Positions 1 to 8,665 of a stretch of DNA of 64,000 bases are shown here, one piece after another. The notes under the pieces were generated by a model that saw nothing but the letters and a program-made list of their open reading frames with translations, was not told the origin of the DNA and searched no databases. Where the stretch lies: assembly GCF_000255655.1 (NCBI RefSeq), contig NZ_JH636434.1, forward strand, positions 1,565,066 through 1,629,065, read 5' to 3'. Position numbers and translations under genes: made by a program. The stretch comes from Schlesneria paludicola DSM 18645. Lineage in GTDB: Bacteria; Planctomycetota; Planctomycetia; Planctomycetales; Planctomycetaceae. Each line of letters starts with the position of its first letter. The stretch's first letter is position 1.

Positions 1-2
1 AA

Positions 3-527
3 GTCACACGCGATATCGCACAGCGATTCAACAGCATTTTCGACGGCGAGCATCTGCACCTGCCGACCGCCCGCGTGCTGCAAGTGGGGGCAAAAGTCCC
101 CGGGACCGACGGCGAGAAAATGTCCAAGAGCTACGGGAACACGATCGAGATCTTTGAAGCGGAAAAACCGCTTCGTAAAAAGATCATGTCGATCAAGACC
201 GACTCGCTGCCGGTTGAAGCCCCAAAGAACCCAGAGACGTGCTCGATCTACGCGCTGTACCAACTGTTTGCATCCCCCGTGCAACAGGCGGCACTTGCCG
301 AGCGGTATCGAGCGGGCGGCATGGGGTATGGCGAAGCCAAGCAAGCGTTGTTCGAGGCGGCCATGGCCTACTTTGGACCAGCACGCGCCAAACGCGAAGA
401 GCTCGTTTCAAAGCCGGAACTCGTTGAAGAGATTCTGCAAGCGGGGGCCAAGAAGGCACGGGCGAAGGGGCGCGAAGTCTTGCAACGCGTTCGCGCCGCG
501 TGCGGTTTGGGTCTTCGCAACAGCTAA
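3..527 (+). CDS. trpS: Tryptophanyl-tRNA synthetase, C-terminal part
   Basis: The reading frame is open from the left edge, so the start lies outside the window. The visible part has the class I aminoacyl-tRNA synthetase KMSKS signature in the context [13 protein letters not shown], followed by the helical C-terminal anticodon-binding part, with the '[11 protein letters not shown]' stretch typical of bacterial TrpS. The enzyme charges tRNA-Trp with tryptophan in the cytoplasm. The C-terminus runs to a TAA at 525-527 with the usual basic helix. No truncation or frameshift is seen in the part present. The gene downstream is on the opposite strand, so trpS ends its transcription unit here. Confidence 0.93.
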   Translation, partial: VTRDIAQRFNSIFDGEHLHLPTARVLQVGAKVPGTDGEKMSKSYGNTIEIFEAEKPLRKKIMSIKTDSLPVEAPKNPETCSIYALYQLFASPVQQAALAERYRAGGMGYGEAKQALFEAAMAYFGPARAKREELVSKPELVEEILQAGAKKARAKGREVLQRVRAACGLGLRNS

Positions 528-572
528 GGGCGTCAGAACCGACCAACGAGAAATCGTCATCGCGTCGGCAAT

Positions 573-1376
573 TCACTTTCGTGGCAAGACGCCCCAGTAC
601 TCTTTGGCCTCGGACGTGACGAGTTCGTTGAACGATCGAACGACCATTTCGCGGCCGTGGTCCAGTCCATCGAACAGCGACCCGTCCTCGTCCGAGATTT
701 CACTGGCCGATGTAATCCGCAACCAGAGCGACTCAATCTCCAGCGGCGTCATTGGAGCCGATTCGTGCGAGAACTCGACTCGCAATGTCCCGCGGTTGCT
801 TTCAAGCGGGTACTGCCAGCAGCCAGAAATGTCGTGATCAGCGATCCCCAGCTTTTGCAGCGGACTCGGTTGCCACAGTCGGAAGAACGTCCAATCGCGG
901 GCCGTCATCCAAACCGTCCCCTGGGGAATTCGATTGAGATAGCTGACCGCGGTTCGCTTCGGGGAACCGATCCCTGGCATCACGTCACAGACGGCATCCA
1001 GTGTGGCGACAAAGCCGTCGCGAATCGTTTCGTAGCGCGGATAGATGCTGCCATCGTAGCCAAGCCAACCATAGGAAAATCCGTGCGGGCAAAACCGGAT
1101 CGCGCGGTCACCCATCACATTCTGCAATTGCTTTTCAACATGCGTGAGCGCTGGGGCGTGTCGCTCGGCCGGACCGATCGTTCGCCAGACTGGGGGCCAT
1201 TCGGGCCCAAGACGACGACGCCACTCCATCGCCTCAACGTTCTCAAAGTTGGCCGGCTCGTCGAACTCAACCCCCAGCCAGACTTCGATCAGGGGAGGAT
1301 GAGCGAACTCTTGCGGCAGTTCCGGCGATCCAGGCCGAACGCCTGATTGGAGCGGTGTCCCGGAGGGCATGGTCAC
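573..1376 (-). CDS. TIGR04255 family protein
   Basis: A 267-residue protein of unknown function resembling the sporadically distributed TIGR04255 family. That family begins with a 'PPLIEVWLGVEF'-type strand (residues about 27-38) and ends with a helix like 'LDHGREMVVRSFNELVTSEAKEYWG', both seen here. There is no signal peptide or membrane segment, so it is probably cytoplasmic. TIGR04255 members are often accessory genes. It stands alone, between trpS (opposite strand) and a palindromic repeat just upstream of its start. The family call is from memory of its conserved ends; no biochemical role can be inferred. Confidence 0.72.
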   Translation of the reverse strand: MTMPSGTPLQSGVRPGSPELPQEFAHPPLIEVWLGVEFDEPANFENVEAMEWRRRLGPEWPPVWRTIGPAERHAPALTHVEKQLQNVMGDRAIRFCPHGFSYGWLGYDGSIYPRYETIRDGFVATLDAVCDVMPGIGSPKRTAVSYLNRIPQGTVWMTARDWTFFRLWQPSPLQKLGIADHDISGCWQYPLESNRGTLRVEFSHESAPMTPLEIESLWLRITSASEISDEDGSLFDGLDHGREMVVRSFNELVTSEAKEYWGVLPRK

Positions 1377-1387
1377 ACCTAAACGTC

Positions 1388-1482
1388 CGTTGAAATAAGG
1401 GGGACAGGCACCTTGGCGTTCACGATGTCTTGACGTTTTTGAATCGGTACGAAGCCAGCCCCGGTGATTTCAGCAGGCTGTT
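1388..1482 (+). repeat. MITE-like palindromic element, copy A (decayed)
   Basis: This stretch shares a long, nearly collinear block with 16829-16931, including GGGGGACAGGCACCTTGGCG, a shared 'TCACGATGTC' and a T-rich run before the right end. The left end (TGTTGAA-like) and right end (GCCAGCCCCGG...CAGCAGGCTG) are inverted repeats of each other but diverged compared with copy B. Both copies lie in the same orientation in intergenic DNA. Confidence 0.75.
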
Positions 1483-1686
1483 CAGAAGTGGTCAGCAATC
1501 GCGGTTCGATCGAGTTGTTGTTCGTCCCACGTACGCCATGACGCTGATCCTACTGAGACCTCTCGACAGATGCCACCTTCCCTCGATCAGAAATCCTTCG
1601 CCTTGCCATTTGCCGGTGCTGACGGCTTGACACTTTCTTAGTCGATGGCGTCATGGTGTGCACGACCGGGCGAGTTTCACATCCGT

Positions 1687-1711
1687 ACGTTGATCAGGCG
1701 CTAATCAACGT
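1687..1711 (-). terminator. Possible terminator hairpin of the receiver-domain gene
   Basis: ACGTTGAT at 1687-1694 and ATCAACGT at 1704-1711 form a perfect 8-bp stem with a 9-nt loop, 32 bases past the stop of the minus-strand receiver gene. No U-tract follows, so an intrinsic terminator is only weakly supported. Confidence 0.35.
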
Positions 1712-1742
1712 GCGCTGATCGACGAACGGGCGACTCAATCGA

Positions 1743-2153
1743 TCAGGTACTCAGCAATCGACCACTCAATTCGCGATCGTGATAAACTGCGTCGACCGCC
1801 GTGGCAACGGTCCGGACCAAGTCATGCTTGGTCACGGGCTTTTTCAGTACCGTAAACACATGGGCTTCGGCGGCATCGTCACACAATTCGGACGTATAGT
1901 CTGCGGTAATCAGAATGCACGGCGCAACAATGTGAATCTCTTTCAACTGACGAAGTGCTTCCAAGCCAGTCAGACGATGCATGTGCATATCGAAGAGCGC
2001 CAGATGCACGTCTTCACGACTGGCCAGTTCCAATGCCTCTTCGCCCGACTGCGCTTCGATGAGACGAAAAAAGGGCTCGAATATCTCGCACAACGCCCCG
2101 CGAAACGCGTCGTCATCGTCGGCAATCAGCAGTTGATATTGTTCGACAAACAT
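1743..2153 (-). CDS. Single-domain response regulator (REC)
   Basis: A 136-residue stand-alone receiver domain. The acidic pocket is seen as 'IADDDD' (residues about 10-15), the phospho-acceptor as Asp55 in 'LALFDMHM', the switch Thr in 'ILITAD' and the conserved Lys in 'LKKPV'. There is no output domain, so it probably relays phosphate or works by protein contact, as CheY-type or Spo0F-type regulators do. No histidine kinase is next to it, so its partner cannot be named. The start ATG at 2153 gives a full-length domain. The family call is firm; the pathway is unknown. Confidence 0.9.
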   Translation of the reverse strand: MFVEQYQLLIADDDDAFRGALCEIFEPFFRLIEAQSGEEALELASREDVHLALFDMHMHRLTGLEALRQLKEIHIVAPCILITADYTSELCDDAAEAHVFTVLKKPVTKHDLVRTVATAVDAVYHDRELSGRLLST

Positions 2154-2530
2154 GACTTCTCACCAGAATCCAGATCAGCCGATGGCGACATCATGCCGCC
2201 TCCGACCAAACGGCTTAACAGAATCCGCGACCCTGGTCAATCGGAACAGCCGATAGAATCGTTTCCGTCGAACGGCCGCATCCGAATCAGAAACACCGTT
2301 GTCGGTGACGACGCCAGGAAGACTGTTCGACAGATTCGTTCCCTGTCGCTCAGCCCCCAGACCGTGACGCGATCCGTTTAGTGTCCCGTCCGCCGCTTCG
2401 CCAATCCGCGTGCAATCCTGTCTCGAAGCAATTCCGTGTAGTTGTCTCGAATAGTCCGATCCCCTAAAGTCCGCGCGTGGCATTCCCGCGCAATTGGCTC
2501 ACACAATCCATGACGGAAAGGGTGTCGCGC
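2154..2530. other. Intergenic region, no clear content
   Basis: A 377-base divergent region between the receiver gene (minus) and the GT39-type gene (plus). It should hold both promoters, but no convincing -35/-10 pair was picked out. A 102-codon minus-strand frame at 2175-2483 has no recognisable features and an arginine-rich composition like that of antisense frames. Confidence 0.4.
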
Positions 2531-4363
2531 ATGAAAATCTTGTTGAAGCAACAAGCGTGGCTGGTTCTGGCCGCGGGACTTCTGTTCTTTTCATTCCTGG
2601 GCAGCTATGCCTTGTTCAACAATGTCGAACCGATCACGGCGGGCAGTGCCGCCGAGATGCTTCGTCAGGGCACGTGGATCGTGCCGACATTCAACAACCA
2701 GCTTCAAACCGATGCACCGATTCTGATCGATTGGCTTCTACTGGCCGCATTTCGCCTGTGGGGAGTCTCGGAATGGTCAGCACGGATCACGTCGTCCGTG
2801 TTTTCGATTGCGTCCGTTCTCATGACGTATCATCTGGGGCGCAAACTTTACTCTTTGAACGTCGGATTCCTGGCGGGCTTGATTCTCTCGACCTGCCTGC
2901 TGTTCACGATCAACGGTCGGTCCGCGACCCCGGACTCGATCTCGCTGTTTCTGGTGACGTTTGCATTTACCAGTTATGTGTGGCTTGTCGCACGACAGCG
3001 CGAGGGGCACTTCAGCGGCGTCCTGCAACTTCCGCCGCCCGTTTCCACAGGCTTAGAAGGCGATTCGGAAACCCGGACACAACCGATCCATCGCCGGACC
3101 CGTGTGCAGGAACTGACCTTCAGATGGTGGCCCATCACCGTGCCGATGTTTCTGGCGATGGGGCTCGCGACATTGTCGATCGGCCCTGTCGGTCTCGTGC
3201 TGCCCGTCGCAATTCTGCTGGCGTTTTTGTTGATCTCGCAATGGAACATTGATCTTGAGCAGGAAGTGATCGTCGCCCCAACGGGACCGTGGTGGCGTCG
3301 GTGGCCCTTGACCGTCGTTCAAATCTTTCGTCTCCGGTCCATCAAAGAATCGATACTTGGAATCCATCTGGTTCAGGGGCTTGGAATATGTGCCATTGTC
3401 GCTCTGCCGTGGTATCTGGCCGTCACCTTTGCCACGAACGGAGCCTGGCCCCAACATTATTTCCTTCATCGCGAATTCGACGGATCGGTCAGATCCAGTG
3501 ACGGTCAGACGGGGATTCCCCTGTACTTGCTGTACCAATTGGTCTCGCTTCACGTCGGCTGTTTTCCCTGGTCCGTCTTCCTGCCGGTCGCGTTTTACCG
3601 ATTGCGTTTGCGTCTTGAAGAACGCGCTCATGCGTTTGACAGCGATCTGCTGCTCACTTGCTGGATGGGAATCTGGTTCGCTTTCTATACGGTCATCAGC
3701 ACGCATGAATCCAACGACCTTCTGCCGATGTATCCCGCCGTTGCACTGGTCTTGGCTCGGTACTTGAACGACTGGCAGTTCGACAAAGTGGATATGTGGA
3801 TCTACTCGTTTCTGCTTTGCTGCCGCGCGATGTGGATCGTGGGCGCCGTCATGACCTTGGGAATCTACGTCGCGGCCTATCTGTACTTTCCAGGCGAACA
3901 ATGGCTGGGTGTGGTTGGACTGATTCCCGTAATTGGTGCCATTGTGACCATCAAGCTGGTGGAGCAGGAACAGCGAAAAACGGCTCTCAGAACGCTCGTT
4001 GCGACGGCGCTGCTGCTCGCATTCATCGTGGTGGGAGTCGCGGCCCCTCGAATGCGTCCTTATCAGGATTCATCACTGTTCATCGCGGATGCAAAGCAGC
4101 GAGCGAAATCCGAAGAGATCGAGATCGCGACGTTCCGCTACTATGAGCCCAGCGTGGTGTTCTATGCCGGAAAACCAATCCCGACGCTGGGCTCGGCCCG
4201 AGAAGTCGCCGACTTCCTTGCCGGACGCAACAACGGCTTCGTCATCACCAAGGCGACTGACCTGAACGAACTTCGCGAAGAGCTACACAGTAACGTCAGT
4301 GAACTCAGCCGACGACGAAACTTCATGCATGGCCGCGAATTGATCCTGCTTGGCCGCGATTGA
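2531..4363 (+). CDS. GT39/ArnT-like membrane glycosyltransferase
   Basis: A 610-residue polytopic membrane protein of the dolichyl-phosphate-mannose mannosyltransferase / ArnT-like superfamily, which moves a sugar from a polyprenyl-phosphate carrier on the outer face of the membrane. The N-terminal helix is followed by a first loop 'NVEPITAGSAAEMLRQGTWIVP' carrying the acidic residue and 'eM..G.W..P' pattern of this fold, then a run of membrane helices and a C-terminal soluble domain. The usual 'KPP' of the loop reads TDAP here, so donor use may differ. Start chosen at ATG 2531 because GGAAAGG lies 8 bases upstream; ATG 2510 or GTG 2477 are alternatives. It converges on a PQQ-propeller gene. 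Confidence 0.8.
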   Translation: MKILLKQQAWLVLAAGLLFFSFLGSYALFNNVEPITAGSAAEMLRQGTWIVPTFNNQLQTDAPILIDWLLLAAFRLWGVSEWSARITSSVFSIASVLMTYHLGRKLYSLNVGFLAGLILSTCLLFTINGRSATPDSISLFLVTFAFTSYVWLVARQREGHFSGVLQLPPPVSTGLEGDSETRTQPIHRRTRVQELTFRWWPITVPMFLAMGLATLSIGPVGLVLPVAILLAFLLISQWNIDLEQEVIVAPTGPWWRRWPLTVVQIFRLRSIKESILGIHLVQGLGICAIVALPWYLAVTFATNGAWPQHYFLHREFDGSVRSSDGQTGIPLYLLYQLVSLHVGCFPWSVFLPVAFYRLRLRLEERAHAFDSDLLLTCWMGIWFAFYTVISTHESNDLLPMYPAVALVLARYLNDWQFDKVDMWIYSFLLCCRAMWIVGAVMTLGIYVAAYLYFPGEQWLGVVGLIPVIGAIVTIKLVEQEQRKTALRTLVATALLLAFIVVGVAAPRMRPYQDSSLFIADAKQRAKSEEIEIATFRYYEPSVVFYAGKPIPTLGSAREVADFLAGRNNGFVITKATDLNELREELHSNVSELSRRRNFMHGRELILLGRD

Positions 4364-4366
4364 TGC

Positions 4367-4393
4367 GACTCGCGATTTGCACAATTGCGAGTC
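4367..4393. terminator. Bidirectional terminator between convergent genes
   Basis: GACTCGCGATT at 4367-4377 pairs with AATTGCGAGTC at 4383-4393 (11 bp with one G-U) around a 5-nt loop. It sits 3 bases after the stop of the plus-strand glycosyltransferase and 31 bases beyond the stop of the convergent minus-strand gene. TTCTAAG follows on the plus strand, a weak U-tract. Confidence 0.6.
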
Positions 4394-4424
4394 TTCTAAG
4401 TCAGCCTCGTAAATTCAACGGCTG

Positions 4425-6116
4425 CTACGGAGTCTTTTCGATACCAACGTCAAGGCAAGCGGCTTCATTCGCATTGCGTGCAAACAATCGACCGCCACGA
4501 AGCGCCAGGTGGTTCCAACAAAAACCGCTGTCAAAGAGCTTGAACGTGGCCAAGCGCTCGGATTTCTTGGGCTCAGCCGGAACAATCAACAGTTCGCCAT
4601 CTTCACTAATGATCAGCAAGACATCATCGACGAGTAACAGTTGTCCATACCCGTAGCGACCCGCCTTCCACTTGATCGCGCCGCTATCGACGTCGAGGCA
4701 GGTCAATGTACCATCGTCCAGACCGTACGCAAATTTGTCTCGGACAACGAAGTCATTGAATTTTGGTCGGAAGCGGTTTGACGCCCAGCGTTGCGTCGCA
4801 CTCCATTCGCCATACGACTGTGTAATCTTAAGCCGAACGGTGCCGACACCATAACCGGTACCGAACACAAGCGATTCGCCATCGACGCGCCACGGCATTG
4901 ATGAATTCACTTTTGGCGCATTTTCCAGCGGGAAGAACCAAAGCTCCTTCCCGTCTTCAAGCGAGTGCCCGGATAGGCCGTTGCCATTGGGAATCAGCAA
5001 TTGCGCAGTGTCACTCATCGTCTCGATCCGCGGGCTGCCATAACTTGCAGGGCGCGTACCAACGGACCAGACCACGTTTCCCGACGCCTTGTCATACGCC
5101 GTGACACCTTTGTTGAACGACGCGTCCGCTTCGACCGCTGTGCCGCCAGGAATGACAATCACCAGGTTTTCATAAATGAGCGGCGACAGTGAAACGCCCC
5201 ATTCAGGAGGCTTCGCCCCCGCCTTTCCATCTCCCTTATCGCCCAGAATATTCGTTCCCCAGAGACGCGTCCCGCTGACGGCGTCCAGACAATTGAGAAT
5301 CCCAGTCCCTCCCAGGGAATAGATTTTCCCGTCGTCAAACTGAGGCGTGGCGTGGGGACCGGGCCCTCCATTGGCATCCACGATCGACAGAATCGTCTGG
5401 TCCTCATGTACCCAGATCTGCTTGCCCGTATCGGCCGCATACGCCACCACGCATTCCGACTGGTCACGTTGCTCTTGCGTGAACGCGTAGTTGCCGACGA
5501 CGGCAAACGATGACCAGGCTCGGCCGACCGGATGACGCCAGACTTCGCGGGGCGGAGACTGGTTCCAATCGCGTCGCAACGAACCATTCAAAACGACGCC
5601 GTCGCGGCGGGGTCCGCGAAATCCTGTCCAATCGCCCGCTTCGGCAATCAAGGGAGGCTGATTGGCAACAGCAGCCGGGTCGACAGCGTCCGCTTTGTCA
5701 GCAAGCTGTTTCTGCTGACGTTCCAAAAACTCACGCGCGATATCCTGACCCGTTGGCTTGGATCGCAACACAAATCGACGCGGGACCATGTCGCCGTCCC
5801 ATTCCAGCCGATAGATCGAAAAGAACGCAACGACACTCAATACGCCTGTCGCCACACTTCCCAGACGAACACGCCACGACCACCCGGAAAAGAAGACCCA
5901 CCAGATCATGAGCGCAAATAGTGCGGCAGGCCAGACGAACAGAATCGACATTTTAAAATGCGTCGGGTCCTCCCACCACATCGTCCACAAGACGCTTTGC
6001 GCAATCAGCGCGACCGTCAGAATACCGGCGCCCCATTTCCATCGTTCTCGAAGGCTGCGCACGGAAATCGGCTGTGGTTGAGCGGCAGCCGGACTGATCG
6101 ATTGTGACGAGTTCAC
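4425..6116 (-). CDS. Membrane-anchored PQQ-repeat beta-propeller protein
   Basis: A 563-residue protein. Three membrane helices lie near residues 29-48, 57-77 and 84-102, then a beta-propeller begins with 'DWTGFRGPRRDGV', the start usual for planctomycete PQQ-like proteins. PQQ/BamB-type blade motifs recur: 'TGKQIWVHE', 'GTRLWGTNIL', 'GNVVWSVG', 'GKELWFFPL', 'GAIKWKAGRYG'. The propeller is probably on the outer side of the membrane. Such proteins may scaffold or bind quinone-like cofactors; BamB-like repeats alone do not prove enzymatic activity. No operon partner is adjacent on the same strand. Function unknown beyond fold. Confidence 0.85.
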   Translation of the reverse strand: MNSSQSISPAAAQPQPISVRSLRERWKWGAGILTVALIAQSVLWTMWWEDPTHFKMSILFVWPAALFALMIWWVFFSGWSWRVRLGSVATGVLSVVAFFSIYRLEWDGDMVPRRFVLRSKPTGQDIAREFLERQQKQLADKADAVDPAAVANQPPLIAEAGDWTGFRGPRRDGVVLNGSLRRDWNQSPPREVWRHPVGRAWSSFAVVGNYAFTQEQRDQSECVVAYAADTGKQIWVHEDQTILSIVDANGGPGPHATPQFDDGKIYSLGGTGILNCLDAVSGTRLWGTNILGDKGDGKAGAKPPEWGVSLSPLIYENLVIVIPGGTAVEADASFNKGVTAYDKASGNVVWSVGTRPASYGSPRIETMSDTAQLLIPNGNGLSGHSLEDGKELWFFPLENAPKVNSSMPWRVDGESLVFGTGYGVGTVRLKITQSYGEWSATQRWASNRFRPKFNDFVVRDKFAYGLDDGTLTCLDVDSGAIKWKAGRYGYGQLLLVDDVLLIISEDGELLIVPAEPKKSERLATFKLFDSGFCWNHLALRGGRLFARNANEAACLDVGIEKTP

Positions 6117-6575
6117 GAAGCAAATCCCTTTGGAAATTAAGTCTCAAGTCGAATCGATACAGAACGTCGTTCGAAGATCCTCGTACGGACGTTCGATTGA
6201 TCTGGTGAGGTAATAGGTCCCTTTTACAGTCGACAGTGGCCACGGCCACGAGCCGCCGTTGCATCAGACGGGTCCATTATTGCAACTGCACAGAAAATGT
6301 CGTCCCGAATCGCGGAGGAGTTCCACAAAAAGGCGCGGGATGGCCTGCTGGGCGCCAACGTACGGGTCGACGCACGATTCCCGGTCCATGTCGGAGTCGA
6401 TCGTCGGTGCCATTTCGCCCCGAAAAGGCGCCCCATGTAAGAATCGCCAAGGAAACAGATCCTGACGGGTCCACCCAGGTCGGAAACGAGTGCGTCCCTC
6501 CTTGTTCATTGGAGTACACCGTCCTAGAATTCGAGCTGATTCCACTCCATTCCTAATTCCACTTTAAATCCCAAT
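6117..6575. other. Intergenic region, no clear content
   Basis: A 459-base divergent gap upstream of both the PQQ-repeat gene and the dnaJ-like gene. Several overlapping open frames of 62-106 codons occur on both strands between 6224 and 6556, none with a domain, signal peptide or ribosome-binding site that stands out. No CIRCE-type heat-shock repeat was seen in front of the dnaJ-like gene. Confidence 0.4.
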
Positions 6576-7520
6576 ATGGCAGACGATTACTACAAAACAC
6601 TCGGCGTCTCCAAAGGTGCGTCCGCGGACGAAATTCGAAAGGCCTACCGGAAACTCGCGCGCGTCAACCATCCAGACGCCAAGCCCAACGACGCCGGAGC
6701 CGCAGAACGTTTTAAGGCGATTCAGGAAGCGTACGACGTTCTGAACGACGCGGACAAACGGAAGAAATACGACCAGTTTGGCCCTGGCTTCGAACAGATG
6801 GGACGTGGCGGACCTCCGCCTGGTGGTGGATTCGGCGGATTTGAAGGCGGCAGCGGGCCCATCGATCTGGGCGATCTGTTCGGCAATGGAGGCATCGATC
6901 TGGGCGACTTCTTCGGCGCAGCCATGCGAGGTGGTCCGAGTTCCGCCGGTTCACGCCGTGGCAAGCGGCCCGGCGTTCGCGGCGAAGATATTCGAGCAAC
7001 CGTTCGCGTCCCCTTCGAAACGGCAGTCACCGGTGGCTCGGTCGATGTTCGGGTCGATCGTGGTGGCCAAGGCGAGACGTTGGGAATCAAGATCCCCGCC
7101 GGTGTCAGTGAAGGACAGGTCATTCGTCTGGCGGGACAAGGTCATCCCGGTCAACGTGACGGTCTAAGCGGGGACTTGCTGCTGAGAATCGAGATCGAGC
7201 CGCATGCGTATTTCCGTCGCGAGGGCGCCAATCTGCTCGTCGACGTTCCCATTTCTCCATCCGAAGCCGTTCTCGGCACGAAAGTCGAAGTTCCAACGCT
7301 CAGCGAAGGTCATGTGATCATGAAGGTGCCCGCAGGCACATCGAGCGGTGTGAAGCTGCGTTTGCGGGGGAAGGGCGCGATCGATCCGCAAACAAAACAG
7401 CCGGGCGATCAATTCGTGGTGATCAAGATCGTGCTGCCAAAACACCTGCCAGAACATGCCAAAGACCTGTACAAGCAACTTGCAGAACACGAAACGTCCG
7501 TCCGCGATGGCCTGTGGTGA
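6576..7520 (+). CDS. DnaJ/CbpA-type co-chaperone
   Basis: A 314-residue J-domain protein. The J domain (residues 1-70) has the HPD triplet in 'RVNHPDAKP' and ends in 'YDQFG'. A Gly/Phe-rich linker (about 75-125) and two C-terminal substrate-binding beta domains follow ('GLSGDLLLRIEIEPHAYFRREG', 'LRLRGKGAIDP'). The four-cysteine zinc-finger region of classical DnaJ is absent, so this is the type II (CbpA) class that stimulates the ATPase of DnaK. It is the first gene of a very compact group: its stop is 4 bases before the next start, and rnpA and yidD follow with ATGA overlaps. That linkage to RNase P is unusual. Confidence 0.92.
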   Translation: MADDYYKTLGVSKGASADEIRKAYRKLARVNHPDAKPNDAGAAERFKAIQEAYDVLNDADKRKKYDQFGPGFEQMGRGGPPPGGGFGGFEGGSGPIDLGDLFGNGGIDLGDFFGAAMRGGPSSAGSRRGKRPGVRGEDIRATVRVPFETAVTGGSVDVRVDRGGQGETLGIKIPAGVSEGQVIRLAGQGHPGQRDGLSGDLLLRIEIEPHAYFRREGANLLVDVPISPSEAVLGTKVEVPTLSEGHVIMKVPAGTSSGVKLRLRGKGAIDPQTKQPGDQFVVIKIVLPKHLPEHAKDLYKQLAEHETSVRDGLW

Positions 7521-7524
7521 TTCG

Positions 7525-7968
7525 ATGAGGAACTGCTTGCTGATTGTCGCCATGTCGGTGTTCTGCACCGGCGCCGCGTGCGCTCAGGATGACGCTACAC
7601 ACTCGCCAGATCATCCAACGATCACGATCCAAGAACATCGTGAAGCGAACGTTGCGATCGAGCCATCAGTACCAGTCCTCGAGGAATCGACACCCGATCC
7701 CGCGAGGACTGCGGAGCGCAGAAAGAAGGCGCTGGCGGGGCTGGCGGCACTTTGTGGAATCGCGATCACGGGCGTCGCTGCGATTGCTGCGACAATCGTC
7801 TGGGCAAGACGACTGCGTCGGCTGGCGCGCGATCCCGGCCCGGCACAAACCACAGCGGGGAATGATTTCTGGTTCTTAAAGCCACCCAAGCAGGTCGTCG
7901 CGAAGGACAGCCCCGACGAGCGGCAACCGCCCCTTGGTTCGTCGTCAGAAACGGATCGGTCCCAATGA
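7525..7968 (+). CDS. Small secreted/membrane protein, unknown
   Basis: A 147-residue protein of unknown function. The N-terminus is a signal peptide (MRNCLLIVAMSVFCTGAACA, likely cleavage before QDD), then an acidic Pro/Glu-rich stretch, then a membrane helix (about residues 72-94, 'ALAGLAALCGIAITGVAAIA') followed by 'RRLRRLARD', which would place the C-terminal tail in the cytoplasm. Start chosen at ATG 7525, four bases after the dnaJ-like stop; a longer frame exists but would overlap dnaJ. Its stop overlaps the rnpA start by ATGA, so translation is probably coupled. Position between a co-chaperone and rnpA-yidD hints at a role near membrane protein biogenesis, but this is inference only. 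Confidence 0.75.
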   Translation: MRNCLLIVAMSVFCTGAACAQDDATHSPDHPTITIQEHREANVAIEPSVPVLEESTPDPARTAERRKKALAGLAALCGIAITGVAAIAATIVWARRLRRLARDPGPAQTTAGNDFWFLKPPKQVVAKDSPDERQPPLGSSSETDRSQ

Positions 7969-8342
7969 AGCCTTTTGGGTTTTCCAAATCGCAACATCTG
8001 CGATCCTCTGCCGAATTCAAACATGTTTACGACCTGAAATGCAAAGCGGCAGACGGCGTGCTGCTGGTGTTCGCAGCCAGTAATTCAACGCCGACAACGC
8101 GGATTGGCTTAAGCGTCTCCAAGAAGCATGGCGGTGCCGTGGTCCGAAATCGCCTGAAGCGACTCCTGCGGGAGGCATTTCGCCTGTCACAGCACGAATT
8201 GCCCGCGGGTCTTGACCTGATTGCGATTCCCCTGGCAAAAGACCGGGCCACATTGGATTCTTACCGGGAATCGCTCGTCAAAATCGTGCGGAGATTGACG
8301 AAGCGATTTGATGAGAACGCCGGTAAGGCCACGCCGTCATGA
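7965..8342 (+). CDS. rnpA: Ribonuclease P protein component
   Basis: A 125-residue basic protein of the RnpA family, the protein cofactor that helps the RNase P RNA remove 5' leaders from tRNA precursors. The RNR signature is present as '[15 protein letters not shown]' (residues about 61-75), preceded by '[13 protein letters not shown]'. Length fits the family. The start overlaps the previous stop and its own stop overlaps the yidD start, both as ATGA. In most bacteria rpmH (ribosomal protein L34) lies directly upstream; here that place is taken by a small membrane protein and a dnaJ-like gene, and no L34 frame is seen. Confidence 0.95.
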   Translation: MKPFGFSKSQHLRSSAEFKHVYDLKCKAADGVLLVFAASNSTPTTRIGLSVSKKHGGAVVRNRLKRLLREAFRLSQHELPAGLDLIAIPLAKDRATLDSYRESLVKIVRRLTKRFDENAGKATPS

Positions 8343-8569
8343 TCCGTCAGTTGATTTCGCTGCCCAGCCTGATTTTGATCGGCGCAGTCCGACTCTATCA
8401 ATGGCTGATTAGCCCATTGCTCGGCAAGAACTGTCGGTACGAACCGTCATGCAGCCAGTACTTTATTCTCGCCGTCAAAAAGTACGGCGCGATTGTGGGA
8501 ACATGGAAGGGAACGCTACGAATCCTGCGTTGTCATCCATTTCATCCAGGCGGGTATGACCCGCCTTAG
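8339..8569 (+). CDS. yidD: YidD membrane-insertion efficiency factor
   Basis: A 76-residue protein with the YidD hallmark '[25 protein letters not shown]...[12 protein letters not shown]' (cysteines near residues 32, 38 and 65). YidD is a small membrane-associated protein that improves YidC-dependent insertion. It follows rnpA with an ATGA overlap, the order found across bacteria, although yidC does not follow here. It is the last gene of the dnaJ-like/rnpA operon. A GC-rich 8-bp hairpin overlaps its 3' end. Confidence 0.95.
   Translation: MIRQLISLPSLILIGAVRLYQWLISPLLGKNCRYEPSCSQYFILAVKKYGAIVGTWKGTLRILRCHPFHPGGYDPP
8548..8566 (+). terminator. Hairpin at the end of yidD
   Basis: AGGCGGGT at 8548-8555 and ACCCGCCT at 8559-8566 form a perfect 8-bp stem with an ATG loop directly before the yidD stop. 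No U-tract follows, so it may be only a coding palindrome or part of a Rho-dependent end. Confidence 0.3.
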
Positions 8570-8665
8570 TGAGGTGCACGTCCATCACGGCTGGCACCGC
8601 AACGATTTGCACGACAAGAACATCTCGAATTCCAAGGGGAGTGTCGCCCTGATTTCAAAAGGCGG

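Larger units (their letters stand above)
1377..1742. other. Intergenic region with a repeat and a hairpin
   Basis: This 366-base stretch lies between the TIGR04255 gene and the receiver-domain gene. It contains the decayed copy of the palindromic repeat at about 1388-1482 and a small hairpin near 1687-1711. No coding frame with recognisable content is seen; a 66-residue open frame starting near 1430 is made largely of repeat sequence. Confidence 0.6.

Noticed and set aside
657-1346. Long plus-strand open frame opposite the TIGR04255 gene
   Set aside because: It is antisense to a gene with clear family features, has no ribosome-binding site and an arginine/glutamine-rich composition typical of antisense frames.
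2175-2483. 102-codon minus-strand frame between the receiver and GT39-type genes
   Set aside because: No domain, no start signal and Arg/Ser-rich composition; treated as intergenic.
3053-3901. 282-codon minus-strand frame inside the GT39-type gene
   Set aside because: It is antisense to a multi-helix membrane protein and lacks any recognisable domain.
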